This document shows positions 1 through 6,070 of a stretch of DNA of 64,000 nt, piece by piece (position 1 is the first letter of the stretch; the number at the start of each line of letters is the position of its first letter). This DNA comes from Candidatus Krumholzibacteriota bacterium (lineage in GTDB: Bacteria > Krumholzibacteriota > Krumholzibacteriia > LZORAL124-64-63). The notes beneath the pieces were generated by a model. It searched no databases. It was not told the DNA's origin and was given only the letters and a program-made list of their open reading frames with translations. Location: the NCBI GenBank assembly GCA_022711765.1, contig JAKLEB010000001.1, forward strand, positions 1,656,694 through 1,720,693, read 5' to 3'. Made by a program: the position numbers and the translations under genes.

Positions 1-64
1 GGTCGGTCCCGGGGGAATCCTCAAGGAGATCGACCGCGCCGGACCAGTCGCCCCCGGGGCCTGA
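1..64 (+). CDS. C-terminal tail of an unidentified protein (cut by window edge)
   Basis: A plus-strand frame beginning at base 2 is open to a TGA at 62-64 and would give the last 20 residues of a protein ending in APGA. Third codon positions are mostly G or C, as in the neighbours, but the other two frames are also open here, so the call is weak. It could be the end of another chemotaxis gene (a receptor or cheR would fit the locus), but the fragment is too short to identify. Confidence 0.3.
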   Translation, partial: VGPGGILKEIDRAGPVAPGA

Positions 65-109
65 AGCGTGCCGAGCGGCCGCGCCCGGCGCCAGCGGCGC
101 CGAATTCGC

Positions 110-136
110 TCAATCCCCGCCGTCCGGAGTCGATAG
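110..136 (+). promoter_or_regulatory. Possible sigma-28 (FliA)-type promoter for the plus-strand chemotaxis genes
   Basis: TCAA at 110-113, then exactly 15 bases, then GTCGATAG at 129-136. The sigma-28 consensus is TAAA-N15-GCCGATAA, so there is one mismatch in the -35 box and two in the -10 box. The predicted start is near 143, giving a leader of about 70 bases before the CheY-like gene. A chemotaxis gene is the expected client, but the match is imperfect and no flagellar gene is in the window. Confidence 0.3.
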
Positions 137-212
137 AGCTCGTGGCGAGAGCCCGCGCGTCCCGTTGGCGCTGGCCGCCCCACCGACCGCTATGGACAGG
201 GAGGACAGGACG

Positions 213-575
213 ATGAAGATCCTCGTCGTGGACGACAGCCGCGCCATGCGCCGCATCGTCTCGCGCACGATCCGCCAGGCGGGTTATGAGGGACACGAGA
301 TCCTGGAGGCCGAGAACGGCAAGGAAGCCCTCGAGGTGACCAAGTCCCAGCAGCCGGACCTGATCCTCTCCGACTGGCACATGCCGGAGATGACCGGGAT
401 CGAGTTCCTGCAGGCGCTGAACGCCGAGAGCATCGAGATCCCGTTCGGATTCGTGACGTCCGAGAGCACCGCCGAGATGGTCGACGCCGCCACGGAGGCC
501 GGAGCCCTCTTCCTGCTCGCGAAACCCTTCACGGCCGAGGACATGGCGCAGGTCCTGGGAGCGTTCATCGCGTGA
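213..575 (+). CDS. CheY-like single-domain response regulator
   Basis: A 120-residue receiver domain with no output domain, as in CheY. The acidic pair is D7/D8, the phospho-acceptor is D54 (in SDWHMP), the switch Thr is T82 and the conserved Lys is K104 (in AKPF). I chose the ATG at 213 because a purine-rich GGGAGGACAGG lies just before it and the protein then starts with MKILVVDD, the normal receiver start; an in-frame upstream ATG would add 16 unlikely residues. Its stop overlaps the GTG of the next gene (GTGA at 572-575), so it is probably translated together with the CheC/CheX-like genes that follow, its likely phosphatases. A flagellar-motor or kinase-coupled role is inferred. Confidence 0.9.
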   Translation: MKILVVDDSRAMRRIVSRTIRQAGYEGHEILEAENGKEALEVTKSQQPDLILSDWHMPEMTGIEFLQALNAESIEIPFGFVTSESTAEMVDAATEAGALFLLAKPFTAEDMAQVLGAFIA

Positions 576-1636
576 GCGGCCATGCCTCCAGCCTCACTCC
601 GGAGCACCAGCAGGATCTGCTGTGCAAGCTCGATGCGATGCGCGACGCCGTCACGGCCGCGTGCGAGGCGTTCCGCCGCCAGCTCGGCCTGAGCTTCGCT
701 CCCGTGGGTCTACCCGGCGCGCCCGACTGCGCTGCGGTCTGCTACGGCAGTGCCGTCGCGCTGACGGGCCAGGACACGAATTTCATCTACGCCGTGGTCT
801 GCCCCGAGACGACCGCGGCCTGGCTCACCTGTCGTTTCCTCGATCTCGAGGCCGGCGCGGCCCCGGCGCTCGCGCACCTCGCGGACGCGCTGAACGAGAT
901 CCCCAACGTGGCGGCCGGTACGTGGAAAGCCCGTCGCCGCGGGCATGGCGAACACTATCAACTCGGTCTGCCGCTCTTCATGCGGGGCAGCAGTTGGCTG
1001 AGATTCTTTTCCAAGGGAGTCAATGCGCTCGCGCAGCGCTTGATCGATCCGGAGGGTCACTCCCTGCAAATCGTTATGGTCTGGCAGAGCGGTGTCAAAC
1101 CGGGAGGCATACTGTCCATGGCAACCCAGAACTCCGCCGTCGCCGACGCGACGGCCCATCTGCCCATGAACGTCCTGCAGGAGGCCACCAAGGCCGTGAT
1201 CGAAACCTGCGACGTCCAGATGGGACTCAACCTCGAGATCGAGGCCAATCCGGGCGACCCGCGCGAGGCCAACGTCGCCTACGGCAGTAGCATCGCCTTG
1301 ACCACGGAGGTCGGCGGCGGGTGGAATCTGGCCGTCATGTGCGACAAGGCGAGTTCGAACAAGCTGACCCGGATCCTCTTCGCGATGGACAGCGGGGAGG
1401 ATCCCGCCATGGAGGACCTCGCCGACGGCATCGGCGAGATCGCCAACGTGGCGGCAGGCGTGTTCAAGGCGAGCCGGCTCGCGGCCGGCGAGCGCGTGCA
1501 GATCGGACTGCCCCTCTTCATGGAAGGCCGCGGTTGCATCGATTTCTTCGCGTCCGGCCTGCGCGGCCTGTCCCAGAGCCTGAACGGTCCCGACGGGATC
1601 GTCGTGCACGTGATCCTCATCTGGCAGGAAGGTTGA
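572..1636 (+). CDS. Tandem CheC/CheX-like phosphatase-domain protein
   Basis: A 354-residue cytoplasmic protein made of two copies of one domain. The repeats line up with an offset of 180 residues: YGSAVALT/YGSSIALT, QLGLPLF/QIGLPLF, and a D-x3-E-x2-N centre at E109/N112 and E289/N292, each followed about 22 residues later by Pro. This is the active-site signature of the CheC/CheX/FliY family, which dephosphorylates CheY-P. Both copies keep the Glu and Asn, so both may be active. The start is a GTG overlapping the stop of the CheY-like gene upstream; the next gene starts 2 bases after its stop. The family call rests on the motif and the setting; overall similarity to known CheC looks low, and the copies could serve as dimerisation or adaptor domains. 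Confidence 0.65.
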   Translation: MSGHASSLTPEHQQDLLCKLDAMRDAVTAACEAFRRQLGLSFAPVGLPGAPDCAAVCYGSAVALTGQDTNFIYAVVCPETTAAWLTCRFLDLEAGAAPALAHLADALNEIPNVAAGTWKARRRGHGEHYQLGLPLFMRGSSWLRFFSKGVNALAQRLIDPEGHSLQIVMVWQSGVKPGGILSMATQNSAVADATAHLPMNVLQEATKAVIETCDVQMGLNLEIEANPGDPREANVAYGSSIALTTEVGGGWNLAVMCDKASSNKLTRILFAMDSGEDPAMEDLADGIGEIANVAAGVFKASRLAAGERVQIGLPLFMEGRGCIDFFASGLRGLSQSLNGPDGIVVHVILIWQEG

Positions 1637-1638
1637 TC

Positions 1639-2121
1639 GTGACCTTGACACTTCCCGAACCCAAGGCCGTCCTCGATCTCCTCGCGATGTTCATCGGTGA
1701 TCGCCCGCCCATGGCGCCGGCGCAGGGAGTCGATCTGACCATGCCCGCCCGCGGCACCTACGTCTCCTGGCTCACGACAGCCGACGGGACCGTGGAGGGC
1801 GCCATCCTCACCGACCTCGCCGCATCGCTCTATTTCGGCGGCGGCCTGATCATGATGCCCGAGGGAGCCCTGCGCGATTTGCACAAGTCGGGCGAGGTCT
1901 CCGAAGCGGTGCTCGATGGTCTCGGCGAGATCTTCAACAACCTGCGTGGACAGCTCAACCGGATCACGCAGAATCCGCACGTGACGCCGACGGATCCCCA
2001 GTGCTACGAGCCGCCGGCGCCGGACGGGCCCCGGGGTTGGCTCTACAAGCCCGGCAAGCGGATCGACCTGCGCGGTCAGACCGCGTTCGGACCGGCCACG
2101 TTGACGCTGCTGGGCCGCTGA
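1639..2121 (+). CDS. CheC/CheX-like single-domain protein
   Basis: A 160-residue cytoplasmic protein starting at a GTG 2 bases after the previous stop, so clearly in the same transcript as the CheY-like and tandem CheC/X genes. Residues 93-100 (LDGLGEIFN region) give the D-x3-E-x2-N signature of CheC/CheX phosphatases with E97 and N100, and a Pro follows about 20 residues later. The rest is divergent and ends in a short Pro-rich and basic tail. A CheY-P phosphatase or a scaffold for one is the best guess. It ends 36 bases before the convergent end of cheB. Confidence 0.5.
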   Translation: MTLTLPEPKAVLDLLAMFIGDRPPMAPAQGVDLTMPARGTYVSWLTTADGTVEGAILTDLAASLYFGGGLIMMPEGALRDLHKSGEVSEAVLDGLGEIFNNLRGQLNRITQNPHVTPTDPQCYEPPAPDGPRGWLYKPGKRIDLRGQTAFGPATLTLLGR

Positions 2122-2157
2122 GCGGCGGAGCCGGGACCGGGCGCGCGCGGCCGGCGG

Positions 2158-3207
2158 TCAGAATGCGTTCACGCTGGGCCGCTTCGCCACGGCGCGCAGC
2201 AAGCAGGCGGGAATGTCGTCCAGGGCGACTTCCTCGTCGACGCCGCCCTGCAGGACCGCCTCGCGAGGCATCCCGTAGACGACACAGCTTGGTTCGTCCT
2301 GCGCGATCGTCCAGGCGCCGGCCTGGTGCATCGCGAGCAGGCCGCGCGCTCCGTCGCCGCCCATCCCGGTCATGATCACGCCGACGGCGTCGGCGCCGGC
2401 GGCCTTGGCGACCGAACGGAAGAGGACCTCGACCGCGGGCTTGTGGGGACCGACGCGGGGGCCGTCGCGCAGCTCGACCCGATACCGCCCAGGCCGCCCC
2501 ATGAGGAGCAGGTGGCGATCGCCGGGGGCGACCAGGGCCAGGCCGGGTACGACAGCGTCGCCGTCGCGCGCCTCGCGCACGCGCAGCGCGCCCAGCCGGT
2601 CCAGCCGAGCGGCCAGCGAGGCGGTGAACAGCGGCGGCATGTGCTGGACGATGACGATGCCGGGCGTCTCGGCCGGCAGGGGCGCCAGCAGGCGCGACAA
2701 CGCCGCGGGCCCGCCGGTGCTCGCGCCGACGGCGATGACGCCGCGGGTCGGAACACCCCTCGGCGCGACGAGACATCGCGACGGTGTCGGCGCGCCGGCG
2801 ACGACCGGCGGCCGCTGTTCGAGGCGGGACGCCGCCGCGGCCTTCACCTTGCGGATGAGCTCGTTCACCATCGCCGGTCCAGCCTCCTGGCTCTTGCTCA
2901 TCACCTCGACGGCGCCCAGACTGAGCGCCGCCATCGCCTTCTCGCTGCCGTCGTGGGCCCCGGACGAGCAGATCACGACCGGCATCGGGTAGTGCTTCAT
3001 CAGCTTGCCGAGGAAGGTCAGGCCGTCCATCCGCGGCATCTCGATGTCGAGCGTCATGACGTCCGGCTTGTACCGGAGGATCAGGTCGCGGGCGCGATAG
3101 GGATCGGGCGCCTCGCCGACGACCTCGATCTCGGGATCGCTGCCGAGCCCGTCCCGGAAGAGTTTCCGGACGAGGCGCGAGTCGTCGACGATCAGGACGC
3201 GAATCAT
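2158..3207 (-). CDS. cheB: CheB, chemoreceptor glutamate methylesterase/glutamine deamidase
   Basis: A 349-residue two-domain enzyme that removes methyl groups from receptor glutamates for adaptation. Residues 1-120 are a receiver domain (D9, phospho-acceptor D54 in LDIEMP); residues about 150-345 are the methylesterase with the triad S163 (GASTGG), H189 (VQHMP) and D285 (GMGGDGA). All catalytic residues are present. The start is the ATG at 3207, whose ATGA overlaps the stop of the CheX-like gene upstream; a longer open frame to 3558 is only the shadow of that gene. It is the last gene of the minus-strand operon. Its partner methyltransferase CheR is not in the window. Confidence 0.95.
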   Translation of the reverse strand: MIRVLIVDDSRLVRKLFRDGLGSDPEIEVVGEAPDPYRARDLILRYKPDVMTLDIEMPRMDGLTFLGKLMKHYPMPVVICSSGAHDGSEKAMAALSLGAVEVMSKSQEAGPAMVNELIRKVKAAAASRLEQRPPVVAGAPTPSRCLVAPRGVPTRGVIAVGASTGGPAALSRLLAPLPAETPGIVIVQHMPPLFTASLAARLDRLGALRVREARDGDAVVPGLALVAPGDRHLLLMGRPGRYRVELRDGPRVGPHKPAVEVLFRSVAKAAGADAVGVIMTGMGGDGARGLLAMHQAGAWTIAQDEPSCVVYGMPREAVLQGGVDEEVALDDIPACLLRAVAKRPSVNAF

Positions 3208-3674
3208 GGCCACCTCTGTGCGAACTTGAGGTTGAGCAGCAGCGGTTCGTCGTCCATCAGGTAGCAGGTGGTATCGGGATCGCCGAGCATCTGCGTGACC
3301 TGGTCCAGCGCGAGCGCCGCGTTGCGCGGCGGGGTGAGATCGAAATCCGTACGGTTGCCCGCCAGCGCCACGATCACGTGCCCGCAGACGACGTTGAGCA
3401 ACTCGCGCAGGGCGTCGTCGAGGACCTCCGGCGAGGGCTCGCCGTCGGTTTCCAGGCCGAGGATGTTGGCGGCGATCTCCGGTTGCAGCGACTGGGGTAC
3501 GGCGACTTCCAGGCTGCCGTGGACGTCGCCCGAGAATTCCATGCGCGCCGAGACCCACGGCTCGGCGTTCACGGTGATCTCGTCGGCCACGACGTGCTCG
3601 CCGAACATGAAGGTCAGCTTCTCGACCACGGCGAGCACGGTCACCTCCATCGTCGGCCGTACGTTTTCAGTCAT
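3204..3674 (-). CDS. CheX-like chemotaxis phosphatase
   Basis: A 156-residue single-domain protein matching the CheX fold by length and motif: D-x3-E-x2-N with E91 and N94 (DDALRELLN) and a Pro 22 residues later. CheX hydrolyses the phosphoryl group on CheY. It overlaps the upstream CheY gene by 8 bases and the downstream cheB start by 4, so the three are translationally coupled, which fits a CheY-CheX pair. Residues 40-70 lack the glycine-rich central strands of typical CheX, so a diverged member is likely. Confidence 0.7.
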   Translation of the reverse strand: MTENVRPTMEVTVLAVVEKLTFMFGEHVVADEITVNAEPWVSARMEFSGDVHGSLEVAVPQSLQPEIAANILGLETDGEPSPEVLDDALRELLNVVCGHVIVALAGNRTDFDLTPPRNAALALDQVTQMLGDPDTTCYLMDDEPLLLNLKFAQRWP

Positions 3675-4056
3675 GGCTCGGCACTCCCATCACATTCTCG
3701 ACCACCTTGCGGATCTGCTCGGGGACGAAGGGCTTCAGGATATAGTCGCGAACGCCGAGCTCTTTGAGGCGTCTGATGCGCGGCTCGCCGCCGGCCGAGG
3801 ACACGATGACCACGGGCAGCGACTTGATCGCCCCCGAGGCGGCGAGCTGGGCGACCAGCTGTTCGCCGTCCATCACCGGCATGCTGATGTCGGCGAACAT
3901 GAGGTCGATCCATTCCTTGTCCAGGACCTGCAGAGCCTCGACCCCGTTGCTGGCCTCGTAGAGCTGGCCGATCTCCACCCCCGCCAGCTTCAGGGCCTTC
4001 GTGATCACCGCCCTGACGGTCTGCGAGTCGTCAACGAGCAGGATGTTGAACGCCAT
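3667..4056 (-). CDS. cheY: CheY, chemotaxis response regulator
   Basis: A 129-residue receiver domain with D9/D10, phospho-acceptor D56 (ADISMP), the switch Ser at S86/S87 and K108 (LKPF). No output domain. It sits between the HDOD gene, whose end it overlaps by 26 bases, and the CheX-like gene. In this position it is the most likely direct target of the CheA encoded upstream in the same operon; the CheY-like protein at 213 is a second candidate. Confidence 0.9.
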   Translation of the reverse strand: MAFNILLVDDSQTVRAVITKALKLAGVEIGQLYEASNGVEALQVLDKEWIDLMFADISMPVMDGEQLVAQLAASGAIKSLPVVIVSSAGGEPRIRRLKELGVRDYILKPFVPEQIRKVVENVMGVPSHD

Positions 4057-4921
4057 CGTGGGCCCCCTTCGTGAGCGGAGAGAAGACCTGGAGCAGCTCT
4101 TCCAGGCCGATCATGACTTGAGCCGCGGCCTCGTCAGCGTCTCCCGAACGCAGATTCAGGCGCGACGCCGCCTCCTCGTCGAGACGGTACTGCAAGCCAT
4201 CGGAACCCAGCCCCCAGCCGCAGTCGAGACAGATCATGTCCGACACGTGGATCAGGTCGATCAGGTCCTGGTAACGCGGATCACCATGCCGGGTGTCGTG
4301 ATGCGCGCGCGTCGCCGCGACCACCTCCGCGGGCAAGCGCCACTTCTCGAGGAGGTGGGCGCCGACCTCGGCGTGGTCGACGCCGAGCACCATCTTCTCC
4401 GCCTCGTTGAAGGTGAGGTTGTCCATGGCCACGAGCTCTTTGATGGGCTGATCGTCCACGTCGATGAAGGTGCCGAGCAGCACCTTGCCCAGGTCGTGGA
4501 GCAGACCGACCGTGAACGCGTGAGGCTGGTTGGCCAGGCGCTTCCTGGCGCCGATCTTCTCGGCGCAAATGGCCACCGCGATGCTGTGCCGCCACAGACC
4601 GTCCGCCTCCAGGTCGTAGCCGCGAATCGGTTTGCGGACCATCGGCGCCACCGACATGCAGAGGACCATCTGGAAGATGCGCTTGGTGCCGAGACGGGCG
4701 ATCGCGTCGCGGACCGTGCCGATGTTGCCTTGCCAGCCGAAATAGGCGGAGTTGGCGAGCTGCAGCACGTTGGCGGTCAGGCCCGGATCGCACTCGATCA
4801 CGCGCGACAGCTTGTCGAAATTGACCTCGGGGTCGTTGAGGAATTCCTGCAGGTGGCAGACGACAGCGGGCAAGGACGGCACCGTGGTCACCTGGGAGAG
4901 GATCTCGTCGCGACGGCTCAT
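4031..4921 (-). CDS. HDOD-domain signalling protein
   Basis: A 296-residue cytoplasmic protein. Residues about 12-210 form an HDOD domain, a non-enzymatic relative of the HD phosphohydrolases common in signalling loci: SLPAVV near the N-terminus, ANSAYFG near residue 57, and the WRHSIAVA and LLHDLGKVLL helices. The start at 4921 overlaps the cheD stop (ATGA 4918-4921). HDOD proteins are often embedded in chemotaxis and motility operons, but the exact role is not known; the tight coupling to cheD and cheY suggests a link to the output or adaptation branch. Confidence 0.85.
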   Translation of the reverse strand: MSRRDEILSQVTTVPSLPAVVCHLQEFLNDPEVNFDKLSRVIECDPGLTANVLQLANSAYFGWQGNIGTVRDAIARLGTKRIFQMVLCMSVAPMVRKPIRGYDLEADGLWRHSIAVAICAEKIGARKRLANQPHAFTVGLLHDLGKVLLGTFIDVDDQPIKELVAMDNLTFNEAEKMVLGVDHAEVGAHLLEKWRLPAEVVAATRAHHDTRHGDPRYQDLIDLIHVSDMICLDCGWGLGSDGLQYRLDEEAASRLNLRSGDADEAAAQVMIGLEELLQVFSPLTKGAHDGVQHPAR

Positions 4922-5439
4922 AATGGCACCTCCTGGCCCTCGCTCTTGACGGTCACCAGACCGTCTGCCATGTAGAGGTACATCGTACGCGCCTTGGGGC
5001 CGCCGATGTCCTCGGCACTGATGAGAATGCTGTTCTTCCACAGCAGCTTGCGCAGGATCGTGTAGTTGCGCTCGCCGATGCGGAAGGTCTCCTCCTTGCC
5101 GAGCGGTGATCCCGCGCCGGCCAGTTTCGCGATCAGGTTCTGGCGTTGAGCGCCGCGCTGGAAGAGGTCCGTCAAGAGGCGACTGACACCGCTGTCGACG
5201 AACATACACGGCCTGGACCTGGCCTTCTGGGGATCGATCTTCGACAGCGGCAGCATGCAGTGGATCAGGCCGCCGAGACGCGCGACGGGGTCATAGAGAG
5301 CCAGGCCGACGCAGGATCCGAGGGAGTAGGTCACCAGAACTTGATTGCGATCGCTCGATAGCCCCATGTCCGAGATGTCGACGGTGACCGACTGGATCCC
5401 CGGGTTCGCCTGCCGTCTCTCGAGCAGCACATTCGACAC
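4918..5439 (-). CDS. cheD: CheD, chemoreceptor glutamine deamidase
   Basis: A 173-residue enzyme that deamidates glutamines in chemoreceptors; in Bacillus and Thermotoga it is controlled by binding CheC. The catalytic triad is recognisable with family spacing: T37, C43 (SLGSCVG) and H60 (GGLIHCMLP), with the same 6- and 17-residue gaps as Thermotoga CheD T21/C27/H44. The start at 5439 gives a normal N-terminus. A CheD gene next to several CheC/CheX-like genes fits the CheC-CheD adaptation system. It lies 71 bases after cheW and overlaps the HDOD gene. Confidence 0.92.
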   Translation of the reverse strand: MSNVLLERRQANPGIQSVTVDISDMGLSSDRNQVLVTYSLGSCVGLALYDPVARLGGLIHCMLPLSKIDPQKARSRPCMFVDSGVSRLLTDLFQRGAQRQNLIAKLAGAGSPLGKEETFRIGERNYTILRKLLWKNSILISAEDIGGPKARTMYLYMADGLVTVKSEGQEVPL

Positions 5440-5510
5440 GATGCACTCCGATCGAACTTCCGCGGCCCGGCCGCGGCGTGGCGCCGGCTGCTGGGCGACT
5501 TCAGCGACGG

Positions 5511-6011
5511 CTAGTGGGCGGCCTGGGCGACGGCTGCGAGCTCCTCGCCCTTGAGGACACGATCGGCATCGAGCAGGATCACGACCTTCTTGCCCAGCTT
5601 GCCCATGCCGATGACGTACTCGGCTTCGTCCATGCCGCCGCCGAAGTACGGCGCCGGTTCGATCTGATCCTGGGTGAAACTGAGAACCTCGGACACCTCG
5701 TCGACGATCACGCCCATGGTCACGCTGAGGTCCTGCTGGCCGACCTGGACCACGATGACGCAGGTCTTCTCGGTGTCGGCGAGGATCGGCATCCGGAATT
5801 TGCTGCGCAGGTCGACGACGGGAATGACGCGGCCGCGCAGGTTGATCACGCCTCGCACGTACGGCGGCGTACGCGGCACGCGCGTCACCTCCATGATGCC
5901 GATGATCTCCTGCACCTTGAGGATCTCGAGGCCGTACTCCTCGCGGCCCAGGACGAATGAGAGGTACTTGCCTGGCTTGGCCAGGGTCGCGCTCTGGACA
6001 TCGCTGGACAT
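5511..6011 (-). CDS. cheW: CheW, chemotaxis coupling protein
   Basis: A 166-residue adaptor that links chemoreceptors to CheA. The CheW fold is seen from residue about 14 (YLSFVLGREEYGLEI) through the conserved PYVRGVINLRGRVIPVVDLR core to the end. A short polar N-terminus precedes it. It lies 59 bases downstream of cheA and 71 upstream of cheD. The C-terminus is Ala-rich and unstructured. Confidence 0.95.
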   Translation of the reverse strand: MSSDVQSATLAKPGKYLSFVLGREEYGLEILKVQEIIGIMEVTRVPRTPPYVRGVINLRGRVIPVVDLRSKFRMPILADTEKTCVIVVQVGQQDLSVTMGVIVDEVSEVLSFTQDQIEPAPYFGGGMDEAEYVIGMGKLGKKVVILLDADRVLKGEELAAVAQAAH

Positions 6012-6070
6012 TCCGACAACCTCCGAGTTTGCGGGCCCCCGCGGCGGGCGAGCCCCCAGAAACGCCGGCG

